From NCBI RefSeq assembly GCF_002899455.1, contig NZ_PPFB01000001.1, forward strand, positions 3,130,501 through 3,194,500: a stretch of 64,000 nt of DNA. The letters are read 5' to 3'. Origin of the DNA: Streptomyces sp. DH-12. GTDB taxonomy: Bacteria; Actinomycetota; Actinomycetes; Streptomycetales; Streptomycetaceae. A program made the position numbers and the translations under genes. Below are positions 54,114 to 62,823 of the stretch, one piece after another; position 1 is the stretch's first letter; each line of letters opens with the position of its first letter. The notes beneath the pieces are model-generated. The model did no database searches, was not told the origin of the DNA, and saw nothing but the letters and a program-made list of their open reading frames with translations.

Positions 54114-55931
54114 CTACTTCTTCGGCGGCACCGCCGGGATCCCCAGGAACGGCAGCTTCAGCGCGCCGAACGCGTTCGCCGGCACGGCCGGTGACTTCGG
54201 TTCCACCGGCGCCAGCCGCCGGTACGCCTCCCCCTGCGCCGGACGCGGGTCCTCCTCCCCCTTGTTGGGCCAGAACGACATCGCCCGCTCCGCCTGCGCG
54301 GTGATGGTCAGCGAGGGGTTCACGCCGAGGTTGGCGGAGACCGCCGACCCGTCGACGACCGTGATGCCGGGGTGCCCGTACAGCCGGTGGTACGGGTCGA
54401 TCACACCGGTCTCGGAGGAGTCGCCGATCGCGCAGCCGCCGAGGAAGTGGGCGGTGAGCGGCATGCCCGTCAGCTCGCCGACGTTGGAGCCGGGGAAGCC
54501 GTTGATCTCGGCGGCCAGCGCGGACGCCCCGTCGGTCGCGGCCTTGATCTGCTTGGGGTTCGGGGCGCCGTGCCCCTGGCGCGCGGTGAGCAGCCCGCGG
54601 CCGACCCCGGACGGCTTGAGGTAGGTGGTCAGGGAGTTGTCCAGCGACTGCATCACCAGGCCGATGATGGTCCGCTCCGACCAGCGCCGGTTGGACAGCG
54701 ACCGCAGCATCAGCCAGGGGTGCCGGGCCGCGTTGCCCAGCCAGCCCAGCACCCGGGCCGCGCCCGAGGACTGATCGGCGTACGGCACCTGGAGGATCGA
54801 CAGGGAGCCCATCGCGTTGGAGCCCTTGCCGTAGCGGACCGGCTCTATGTGGGTGTTCTCGTCCGGGTGGATCGAGGAGGTGATGGCCACGCCGCGGGTG
54901 AAGTCGGCCTTCGGCTCGCCGGTGACCTTGCGGTAGCGGCGGTCGTCGGTCTGCGCGCCCACCAGCGCCTCGGAGTTGGTGCGGGTCCTCTCGCCCAGCC
55001 GGTCCGAGAGGTGCGGGAGCTGCCCGCCCGCGCGCATCCGGTGCAGCAGCGTCTGCGTGCCGTAGGTGCCGGCGGCCAGCACCACCCGGCGCGCGGTGAA
55101 CGTACGGCCCCTGCCCCTGCGGCGGTCGTCGGTGGGGAGGGTGGCGACGGCGAACCCGCCGCGCGAGTCCTCCGTCACCGACACCGCCGTGGTCATCGGG
55201 TGCACGACCGCGCCCGCCTTCTCGGCGAGGTACAGGTAGTTCTCGTTGAGGGTGTTCTTCGCGCCGTGCCGGCAGCCGGTCATGCACTCGCCGCACTCGG
55301 CGCAGGCCCGCCGCGAGGGCCCCGCCCCGCCGAAGTACGGGTCGGGCACCTCCTGTCCCGGCTTCGCCTTCACCGACCCGTCGGCGTCCTCGCCGTCGCC
55401 GAAGAAGACCCCGACGGGCGCCATGTGGAAGGTGTCGCCCACGCCCATCCGCTCGGCCGCCGCCTTCAGGTGCACGTCCGAGGGGGTCATCGTCGGGTTG
55501 AGCCGCACACCGAGCATGCGCCGCGCCTGGTCGTAGTACGGCGCCAGTTCCTCCTGCCAGTCGGTGATGCCGCCCCACTGGGGGTCCTCGAAGAACGGCG
55601 CGGGCGGGACGTACAGGGTGTTGGCGTAGTTCAGCGAACCGCCGCCGACGCCCGCGCCCGCCAGCACCATCACGTTGCCCAGCAGGTGGATGCGCTGGAT
55701 GCCGTACATGCCGAGCCTGGGCGCCCAGAGGTAGTTCTTCAGGTCCCAGGAGCTCTTCGGCAGCGACGCGCGGGTCCAGCGGCGGCCGGCCTCCAGCACG
55801 CCGACGCGGTAGCCCTTCTCGGTCAGCCGGAGCGCCGAGACGGAACCGCCGAAGCCCGAGCCGACGACGAGCACGTCGTAGTCGTAGCCGGCGTCGTCGT
55901 CGGGGGCGGGAGCGGAGTTCTCCTGTGACAC
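54114..55931 (-). CDS. GMC-family FAD oxidoreductase (cholesterol-oxidase-like)
   Basis: 605 residues. FAD dinucleotide fold VLVVGSGFGGSVSAL near the N-terminus, ribityl loop GAGVGGGSLNYANT, C-terminal GMC segment HFLGGCAIGDSSETG and GSAVSANLGVNPSLTITA. Between them the Cys cluster CAECGECMTGC, typical of this subgroup that includes M. tuberculosis ChoD, and a possible iron-sulfur or structural site. Starts GTG 55931. It probably oxidises an alcohol or steroid-like substrate; the exact one is unknown. Followed on the same strand, upstream by 64 bp, by the succinate-semialdehyde dehydrogenase gene, likely cotranscribed. Confidence 0.9.
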   Translation of the reverse strand: MSQENSAPAPDDDAGYDYDVLVVGSGFGGSVSALRLTEKGYRVGVLEAGRRWTRASLPKSSWDLKNYLWAPRLGMYGIQRIHLLGNVMVLAGAGVGGGSLNYANTLYVPPAPFFEDPQWGGITDWQEELAPYYDQARRMLGVRLNPTMTPSDVHLKAAAERMGVGDTFHMAPVGVFFGDGEDADGSVKAKPGQEVPDPYFGGAGPSRRACAECGECMTGCRHGAKNTLNENYLYLAEKAGAVVHPMTTAVSVTEDSRGGFAVATLPTDDRRRGRGRTFTARRVVLAAGTYGTQTLLHRMRAGGQLPHLSDRLGERTRTNSEALVGAQTDDRRYRKVTGEPKADFTRGVAITSSIHPDENTHIEPVRYGKGSNAMGSLSILQVPYADQSSGAARVLGWLGNAARHPWLMLRSLSNRRWSERTIIGLVMQSLDNSLTTYLKPSGVGRGLLTARQGHGAPNPKQIKAATDGASALAAEINGFPGSNVGELTGMPLTAHFLGGCAIGDSSETGVIDPYHRLYGHPGITVVDGSAVSANLGVNPSLTITAQAERAMSFWPNKGEEDPRPAQGEAYRRLAPVEPKSPAVPANAFGALKLPFLGIPAVPPKK

Positions 55932-55995
55932 GTGCTCTCCTCGTCGAAAGCTCTCGTTCGAAGCTGTGGCGCCGGGACCGGGCCGGGCGGAGGAC

Positions 55996-57609
55996 CTAGC
56001 GGAAACGGAACGCCTTCATCAGGCGCAGGCTGCGGCTCATGAAGGCCGCGTACTTCTCGTCGTCCATGCCGAGCGACGGCGCCATCGGCAGCAGCCGCTG
56101 CTGCGCGACGGTCTGGGCCTCGGTGTACTTGAGGATCCCCTCGGAGCCGTGCCGGCGGCCGAGACCGGAGTCCTTCATGCCGCCCATCGGCGACTGCACG
56201 CTGCCGTACGCGGGCGCGTAGCCCTCGTTGACGTTCACGGTGCCGGTGCGCAGGCGGGCGGCGATCTCCCGGCCGCGCCGGGCGTTCCTCGTCCACACCG
56301 AGGAGTTGAGCCCGTACGGCGTCTCGTTGGCGCGCTCCACCGCCTCGTCGTCGGAGGAGAAGCGGTAGACGGAGACGACCGGGCCGAAGGTCTCCTCGGT
56401 GCACACGCTCATCGGGGCCTCGACGCCGTCGAGGATGGTCGGCTCGTAGAAGTAGGGGCCGATGTCCGGGCGGGCGGTGCCGCCGGCGAGGACCGTGGCG
56501 CCCTTGGCGACGGCGTCCTCCACGTGCCGGGTCACCGCGTCCAGCTGGCGCTGCCCGACCAGGGAGCCCATGTCGGCGCCGTAGGCGAGGGCGGTGCCCA
56601 GGCGCAGCGCCTTGGTGCGGGCGGCGAAGCGTTCCAGGAAGGCGTCGGCGACCGCCTCGTGGACGTAGAGCCGCTCGATGGAGATGCACAGCTGGCCGGC
56701 GGAGGAGAAGCAGGCGCGGACGGCGCCGGCGGCGGCCTTGTCCAGGTCGGCGTCCTCCAGCACGAGCATGGCGTTCTTGCCGCCGAGTTCGAGGGAGACG
56801 CCGACCAGGCGGGCGGCGGCGCCCTGGGCGACCTCGCGGCCGGTGCGGGTGGAGCCGGTGAAGGACACGTAGTCGGCGTGCCGGACGACCTCGGGGCCGA
56901 CGACCGGGCCCTCGCCGAGGACCACCTGGAACACGTCGGCGGGCAGCCCGGCCTCGATCAGCAGGTCACGTGCCCACAGCGCGGTCAGGCAGGTCTCGGT
57001 GTCGGGCTTCATCACGACGGCGTTGCCCGCGACGAACGCCGGGAGCGCGTCGCCGACGGACAGTTCGAGGGGGTAGTTCCACGGCGCGATCTGGCCGATC
57101 ACCCCGCGCGGGTGGCGCAGCTCGGAGACCTTCGTCAGCACCGGCACGGCGCCCGTGTGCCGCTTGGGCCGCAGGTAGGCGGCGGCGCGGCGGCCGTAGT
57201 GGCGGGCGGCGACGGCGACCGCCTGGACCTCCTCGTGGGCGTGCAGCCGGGCCTTGCCGGTCTCCAGCTGGATCAGGTCCAGCACCTCGGCCTGGCGGTC
57301 GAGCACCAGGTCGTGGAAGCGCAGCAGCACCGCGGCGCGCTCCCGGACCGGGATCCGCGCCCACACGGCCTGGGCGGCGCGGGCCGCCTCGAACGCCTTC
57401 GCCACGTCCTCGGGCGTCGACTCGGGCAGGTCGGCCAGCTTCTCGCCGGTGAACGGCGTGTGGTTGGCGGTGCGGCCGGAGCCCGGCACGCCCTTGGTGA
57501 GCTGGGCGACCAGTTCCGGCGTGACCACGTCGGCGGCGGTGCGGGCGCCCCGGGGGGCGGGGGCCAGGGGATTGGTGCCGGTCGTTTCCCGGGTCTGCGC
57601 GTCCGTCAT
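55996..57609 (-). CDS. succinate-semialdehyde dehydrogenase (NADP+)
   Basis: 537 residues. Oxidises succinate semialdehyde to succinate in the GABA or glutamate bypass of the TCA cycle. PWNYPLELSVGDALPAF, VSFTGSTRTG, general base in SLELGGKNAML, and the catalytic Cys in SAGQLCISIERLY, the signature of GabD2-type enzymes. ATG 57609 with an adequate ribosome site. It lies upstream of the GMC gene in one leftward pair. SSADH is the likeliest but other aldehydes are possible. Confidence 0.9.
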   Translation of the reverse strand: MTDAQTRETTGTNPLAPAPRGARTAADVVTPELVAQLTKGVPGSGRTANHTPFTGEKLADLPESTPEDVAKAFEAARAAQAVWARIPVRERAAVLLRFHDLVLDRQAEVLDLIQLETGKARLHAHEEVQAVAVAARHYGRRAAAYLRPKRHTGAVPVLTKVSELRHPRGVIGQIAPWNYPLELSVGDALPAFVAGNAVVMKPDTETCLTALWARDLLIEAGLPADVFQVVLGEGPVVGPEVVRHADYVSFTGSTRTGREVAQGAAARLVGVSLELGGKNAMLVLEDADLDKAAAGAVRACFSSAGQLCISIERLYVHEAVADAFLERFAARTKALRLGTALAYGADMGSLVGQRQLDAVTRHVEDAVAKGATVLAGGTARPDIGPYFYEPTILDGVEAPMSVCTEETFGPVVSVYRFSSDDEAVERANETPYGLNSSVWTRNARRGREIAARLRTGTVNVNEGYAPAYGSVQSPMGGMKDSGLGRRHGSEGILKYTEAQTVAQQRLLPMAPSLGMDDEKYAAFMSRSLRLMKAFRFR

Positions 57610-57768
57610 GAGGCGCAGGGTATGCCGGGGCGCACGCTTTGTGTACCCGTCGGTAACAGATTCCCGCAGGGCTCACACAACGCCAGTGAACGCTGGCAAC
57701 GAAGCCGCTGATCAGCGCGTTGTCGCCGCCGGCGCCCGAGACGCCGACGGGTCCACGGTCACGTGCGG

Positions 57769-59568
57769 TCAGAGCGTGTGGACGTCCCAGGAGTCGGTCA
57801 CCGTGCGGGCGATCTCCCGGCCCTCTTCGGTGAAGTAGCCCTTGGCCGGGTAGTCCACCCGGAGGGTGTACATGTCGCCGTTCTCGTTCCGGTAGTACAG
57901 CAGCTGCACCTCCCGCTGCACCGCCGGCGTGGTGGTCGTCGTGTAGACGACGGTGTTCGTCGCCGCGTCCCGGTCCTTGTAGGTCGTCTCACGCGGCCGG
58001 CCCTGCGGCGCGGGGTCACCGGCGATCCCCCGGCCGTACTCGCCGTCGCGCAGGTCGTTCCAGTGCTCGAACGCCTCCTCCGAGGCCGACGCCATGAGCT
58101 TGCCGTCCTCGTCCTCGGACTTCAGGTCGCGGTCGGTCTCGATCCGCACCATGCCGCTCGGGTCGGTGAAGGAGACGACGGTGCCGTCGGCGTCGTCGTC
58201 CGGCTCGTCCTTCACGAACTCCTCGGGCACCGCGAGGGACACGCCCGCCCGGTCACCGAGGTCGTGCGTCTTCCAGCCGTCGGGCAGCGGGCCCGCGAAC
58301 GGGTCCGCGACCACCAGGCCCACCACGACGGCCGCCGCGACCACCGCCGCGCCCAGGCCCAGCAGCGTCCTGCGGCCGATGCGGACGCCGCCCTCGCGGC
58401 CCGGCACGGGCAGCGTGGCCACCTGGGTGGGCTGCGGGGCGGGCGGGTTCGCGGCGGCCTCCAGCGCGGCCCGGACCTGGGCCGCGTTCGGACGGCGTGC
58501 CGGGTCCTTCTGCAGCAGCGCGGTGATGATGCCGGCCAGCGGGCCCTGCGCGGAGGCGGGCGGCGCCGGCGTGGCGTTGAGCACGGACTGGAGGGTGGCC
58601 GGCGTGTTGCTGCGGCGGAACGGCGACACGCCCTCCGTCGCCGCGTACAGCACCACGCCGAGCGACCACAGGTCGGAGGCGGGGCCGGGGCGCTGGCCCA
58701 GCACCCGCTCCGGGGCGATGTACTCGGGCGAGCCGACGAAGCCGCCGGTGTCCGTCAGGTTGGTCTCGCCCTCGATCTGGGCGATGCCGAAGTCGGTGAG
58801 GACGACCCGGTCGTGGCGGCCGAGGAGCACGTTGTCCGGCTTGACGTCCCGGTGCAGGACGCCCGCCGCGTGGGCGGCCTCCAGCGCGCCGAGGACCTCC
58901 AGGCCGACGCGGGCGGCCTCGCGCGCGGAGAGCGTGCCCTCCTCCTGGAGCACCGCGCCGAGCGAGCGGCCCTGGACGAGCTCCATCACGATCCACGGCC
59001 GGCCGTCGACCACACAGACGTCGTGGACGCTGACCACGGCGGGGTGGTCGAGCCGGGCGGCGGCGCGGGCCTCGCGGCGCATCCGCTCGAAGGCGTTGGC
59101 CCGTTCACGTTCGGGAAGATGGTCGGGGACGCGGGGCTCCTTGACGGCGACCTCGCGGTCCACCGTCTCGTCCTTGGCCCGCCACACCGTGCCCATGCCG
59201 CCGTGGCCGAGCTTGGCGAGCAGCCGGTAGCGGCCGGCGACCAGCCGCCCGGCGCCGGGGTCGGGGTCGGACGCGCCGGGCCGGTCCTGAGCGGGCGCCG
59301 GGCCGGGTGCGGCCTGCTGCGGTCCGCTCCCCCGCGCGGCGTCCCGTCCGCGCGCGCCGTCCGGCGCGGCAGCGGTGTCCGGCGCGGCGTGCTGCGCCCG
59401 GTCGTGGCCGCGCGCCTGGCCGTGCCCCTGCGGCGGGACCACGACGGTCGGCGCCGCGTACGGGTTGCCGGGGTGCGGCACGGCCGCCGGCGGGTTCGGA
59501 TTGGGCGGTTGCAGACCAAAACTGGTCGGCTCGTCGGCCTCGTTGCGGGCTCCCCCGTCACTGCTCAT
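57769..59568 (-). CDS. transmembrane Ser/Thr protein kinase with external sensor domain
   Basis: 599 residues from ATG 59568. Disordered Pro/Ala-rich head (1-108), kinase domain at about 113-370 with Lys143 in VAVKEP, HRD (239-241), DFG (259-261) and APE (in YIAPERV); membrane helix at about 401-421; external domain about 426-599 (LPDGWKTHDLGDRAGVSLAVPEEF, then beta-rich, ending SWDVHTL). Part of a four-kinase cluster that, in S. coelicolor, includes PkaI-PkaJ linked to sporulation and wall synthesis (from memory). Follows the next kinase by 100 bp. Confidence 0.94.
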   Translation of the reverse strand: MSSDGGARNEADEPTSFGLQPPNPNPPAAVPHPGNPYAAPTVVVPPQGHGQARGHDRAQHAAPDTAAAPDGARGRDAARGSGPQQAAPGPAPAQDRPGASDPDPGAGRLVAGRYRLLAKLGHGGMGTVWRAKDETVDREVAVKEPRVPDHLPERERANAFERMRREARAAARLDHPAVVSVHDVCVVDGRPWIVMELVQGRSLGAVLQEEGTLSAREAARVGLEVLGALEAAHAAGVLHRDVKPDNVLLGRHDRVVLTDFGIAQIEGETNLTDTGGFVGSPEYIAPERVLGQRPGPASDLWSLGVVLYAATEGVSPFRRSNTPATLQSVLNATPAPPASAQGPLAGIITALLQKDPARRPNAAQVRAALEAAANPPAPQPTQVATLPVPGREGGVRIGRRTLLGLGAAVVAAAVVVGLVVADPFAGPLPDGWKTHDLGDRAGVSLAVPEEFVKDEPDDDADGTVVSFTDPSGMVRIETDRDLKSEDEDGKLMASASEEAFEHWNDLRDGEYGRGIAGDPAPQGRPRETTYKDRDAATNTVVYTTTTTPAVQREVQLLYYRNENGDMYTLRVDYPAKGYFTEEGREIARTVTDSWDVHTL

Positions 59569-59668
59569 GGGTCCATCCATATCGTGCCGGACCACCGCCG
59601 CTCCACAGCGGGTCGCCACCGGTCACAGACCCGTGACCCACGCCGCGACTTATGCCGTTTTTCTGCGG

Positions 59669-60943
59669 TTATGCGGCCGAGGCGGACGCCGAGGACCCCG
59701 GTGACGCGGACGTCGGACCGCCCGTCGGCGTGGACGAGACACCACCCGCCCCGGCCCCCGGGGACGACGGCGCCGGCCGCCGCGGGGCGGTGGACGGCGG
59801 TACGGGCCCGGGCGCGGGGGTCCCCGGCGCCGTGGTGCTCGGCGTGCCGCCGCCCCCTTCGCCGTTCCGGTCCTGGAGCAGCAGCGCCCCCGCGGACACA
59901 CCCGCCCCGGCCAGCGCGGCGATCACCAGCGCGGCCACCAGCGCACCCCGGGTGGGCTGGAGCCGTACGGCACGCCCGCCCCGCACGCCCTGCGGGCCGG
60001 GCTCCGGCACCTCCCGCCACAGCGGCAGTCTGCGGCGGGGCGGGTCGCGGTCCGGCAGCGGACCGAGCGGGGCCGTCCCGGGCGTGCGGCCGGTGGCGAG
60101 GAACGCGCGCAGCATCCGTTCGGCCCGGTCCGCGTCCAGCCGCCGGTCCGGGTCGCGCTCCAGCAGGCCGAGCACCACGGGCAGGATCGGCCCGGCCTGC
60201 GCGGGCGGCCGGATCTCGTCGACGACCACCGCGTGCAGCACCCCGCTCAGCGAGTCCCGGCGGAACGGCGACTCGCCGCTGAGCGCCGCGCACAGCAGCG
60301 CGCCCAGCGACCACAGGTCCGACTCGGGCCCGGTCCGCGCGCCCGACATCCGCTCGGGGGCGGTGTACTCGGGCGAGCCTACGAACGACCCGCTCTCGGT
60401 GAGCGTGGTCGAGCCGGGCATCTGGGCGATGCCGAAGTCGGTGAGCAGCACCCGGTCGGTGCCGTTCTCCAGCAGTACGTTGGCGGGCTTGAGGTCGCGG
60501 TGCAGCACCCCGGCGGCATGCGCGGCGCGCAGCGCGCCCAGCAGGTCGACGCCGATCCGCGCGGCCTCCGCCGCGTCCACCGGCCCCTCGGCGGCCAGCC
60601 GTTCGGCGAGGGACGGCCCGTCGATCAACTCCAGTACGATGTACGGCCGTTCGTCGTCCTCGACCACGTCGTGCACGACGACGATGTTCGGGTGGCTGAG
60701 CTGGGCCAGGGCGCGCGCCTCCCGCAGGGTGCGGTCCCGCTGCCGCCGCGCGTCGGCCGCGGTGAGCGTCTCGTCGAAGGGCAGCGCCTTCACCGCGACC
60801 CCCCGGCCGAGCAGTTGGTCCGTGGCCCGCCACACCACGCCCATGCCGCCGCGTCCGAGCAGTTCCTCCAAGCGGTAACGTCCCGCCACGACGCGGGCGT
60901 TGCCCCCGCCGGTCCCGTTGTCCGGCTCCCCCTCGGTCACCAT
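59669..60943 (-). CDS. transmembrane Ser/Thr protein kinase with disordered external tail
   Basis: 424 residues from ATG 60943. Kinase domain about 20-290 with Lys52 in VAVKALP, HRDLKPAN and DFG, APE (YTAPERM), DLWSLG. Membrane helix at about 340-363. The external part is only a Gly/Ser/Thr/Pro-rich tail (GGGGTPSTTAPGTPAPGP to SSASASAA) with no folded sensor, unlike its neighbours. Second kinase of the cluster, 83 bp after the third. Confidence 0.93.
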   Translation of the reverse strand: MVTEGEPDNGTGGGNARVVAGRYRLEELLGRGGMGVVWRATDQLLGRGVAVKALPFDETLTAADARRQRDRTLREARALAQLSHPNIVVVHDVVEDDERPYIVLELIDGPSLAERLAAEGPVDAAEAARIGVDLLGALRAAHAAGVLHRDLKPANVLLENGTDRVLLTDFGIAQMPGSTTLTESGSFVGSPEYTAPERMSGARTGPESDLWSLGALLCAALSGESPFRRDSLSGVLHAVVVDEIRPPAQAGPILPVVLGLLERDPDRRLDADRAERMLRAFLATGRTPGTAPLGPLPDRDPPRRRLPLWREVPEPGPQGVRGGRAVRLQPTRGALVAALVIAALAGAGVSAGALLLQDRNGEGGGGTPSTTAPGTPAPGPVPPSTAPRRPAPSSPGAGAGGVSSTPTGGPTSASPGSSASASAA

Positions 60944-61026
60944 GCGCCCATCATGCCCCACCGGATGTGTCCGCTCCGGTACGGCGATTCGGCCAACGGG
61001 CGCACGTCCGCGCACGCCGGGGGCGG

Positions 61027-62685
61027 TCAGGGCTCGCGCCAGCCCCTGAGGATCGTCTCGAACTGCTGCCTGGTCGTCTCCCAGTCCTCGGCGGGACCGG
61101 CCATGTAGAGGGCGTACTCGACGCCGTCGCGCGTGAGGTACATCTGGTCCACCGCCCGGTAGGGCCCGGGGAACTCGGTGTCCTTGGACAGCGCGGTCCA
61201 GCCGTACTCCAGGCGCGCGGCCGGGCGGTCACGGTAGGTCAGGCGCTTCAGCTCGATCTGCTCGTAGTCGACGAGACGCCCGCCGACCTGCTGGTCGAGG
61301 TCGCTGAGGTGGTCGAACGGGTCGTCGAAGTCCGGGGCGTCGTCGACGGCGATGCGCAGGAAGTGCTCGCCGCCGTCGGGCGTGTAGTCGACCTGCCGGG
61401 TCTCCTCGTCGAACACCACCCGCTCCCAGTCCTCGCCGGGCAGCACGACGGTGTATCCGAAGGGGTCGCTGCGGCGCACCCATCCCTCGGGCAGGCTGCC
61501 CGAGGCGGTCCCGCCGGTGTCCGACACGCCGGGCGTCACCGCGGCGCCGGGGGCCGCGGTCGGTCCCGCCGTGGTGCGGCCCCCGTCGTCCTGCTGCTGG
61601 AGCACCACCGCCGTGCCTCCGCCGAGGATCGCGGCCAGCGCGACGACCAGGGCGACCATCCGCCCGCGCGAGCGCCGGCGCGACACCGTGGGCGTCCCGT
61701 ACGGCGTCTGCACGGCGGTGGAGCCGCTCCCCTGCGGGCGGGCCGGCGTCCCGGTCGTGTACGGCGGTGCGCCCGCGCCGGGGTGCGGCCCGGTCTGGCG
61801 CGGCAGCGGCACGTGGGCGTCGACGGCCCGGGTGGGCACGTACTCCTGCGCCGCCCCCGGCCGGCGTCCCTCGGCGGCCTCGGCGAGCATCCGCTCGGCC
61901 GTCGCGGCGTCGGGCCGGGTGGCCGGATCCTTCCGCAGGAACGCGCTGATGACGGGCGCGAGCGGCCCGGCGTGCCGGAGCGGCTCGGCCTCCTCCTCGA
62001 CGACGGCCTGCATGGTGGTGAGCGGCGAGGTGCGGCGGAACGGCGAGACGCCCTCCACCGCCGTGTACAGGGTCGCGCCGAGCGCCCACAGGTCGGACGC
62101 GGGGCCGGGGTCGTGGCCGCGGACCCGCTCGGGCGCCAGGTAGTCGACGGACCCGACGACCTCGCCGGTGCGGGTGATGGCCGCGTCGCCGTCTATCTGC
62201 GCGATGCCGAAGTCGGTGAGCAGCACCCGGCCGTCCCGGCCGAGCAGCACGTTGCCGGGCTTGACGTCGCGGTGCAGGACGCCGGCGGCGTGCGCGGCGC
62301 GCAGGGCACGCAGCACCCACAGGCCGACGCGGGCGGCCTCACGGGGCTCGACCCGCTCCTGCTCCTTCACCATGTCGGCCAGCGAGCGGCCCTCGACCAG
62401 CTCCATGACGATCCACGGCCGGCCGTCGTGCTCCAGCACGTCGTGCACGGTGACGACGGCCGAGTGGTTGATCCGCGCGGCGGCCCGCGCCTCCGCTCGG
62501 GTGCGTGCCAGCAGGGTGGCCTGTTCGCTGTCGGAGACGTAGAGCGCGGCGGTCAGTTCCTTGATGGCGACGGAACGGTGCAGCACCTCGTCGTGTGCGC
62601 GCCACACCCGGCCCATGCCACCGCTCCCGATGGATTCGCCGAGTCGGTAGCGGCCCGCGACGAGCGAGCCCTGCATCTGATTCAC
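61027..62685 (-). CDS. transmembrane Ser/Thr protein kinase with LPEGW external domain
   Basis: 552 residues from GTG 62685 (MNQMQGSLVAGRYRL), chosen for GCGGGG 5 bases before it over the ATG 9 bp later. Kinase domain about 10-270: glycine loop IGSGGMGRVW, Lys42 in VAIKEL, HRDVKPGN, DFGIAQID, APER. Membrane helix about 345-370. External domain about 400-552, opening LPEGWVRRSDPFGYTVVLPGEDW, followed by strands like the other kinases and the protein at 1500-2453. Third gene of the cluster. Confidence 0.93.
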   Translation of the reverse strand: MNQMQGSLVAGRYRLGESIGSGGMGRVWRAHDEVLHRSVAIKELTAALYVSDSEQATLLARTRAEARAAARINHSAVVTVHDVLEHDGRPWIVMELVEGRSLADMVKEQERVEPREAARVGLWVLRALRAAHAAGVLHRDVKPGNVLLGRDGRVLLTDFGIAQIDGDAAITRTGEVVGSVDYLAPERVRGHDPGPASDLWALGATLYTAVEGVSPFRRTSPLTTMQAVVEEEAEPLRHAGPLAPVISAFLRKDPATRPDAATAERMLAEAAEGRRPGAAQEYVPTRAVDAHVPLPRQTGPHPGAGAPPYTTGTPARPQGSGSTAVQTPYGTPTVSRRRSRGRMVALVVALAAILGGGTAVVLQQQDDGGRTTAGPTAAPGAAVTPGVSDTGGTASGSLPEGWVRRSDPFGYTVVLPGEDWERVVFDEETRQVDYTPDGGEHFLRIAVDDAPDFDDPFDHLSDLDQQVGGRLVDYEQIELKRLTYRDRPAARLEYGWTALSKDTEFPGPYRAVDQMYLTRDGVEYALYMAGPAEDWETTRQQFETILRGWREP

Positions 62686-62823
62686 GTTGCCCCGCAATGG
62701 TCTTGACAGGGCCAGGGTAGGTACCCCGGCCCGTGCTGGGAACCGAGGGGGCGCCAAGGAGACCGCACTGTGATGGTTTGCCGCGCCCCCGTCCCGCGCC
62801 GCCCCTCATGGTTCCGTCCGTGG

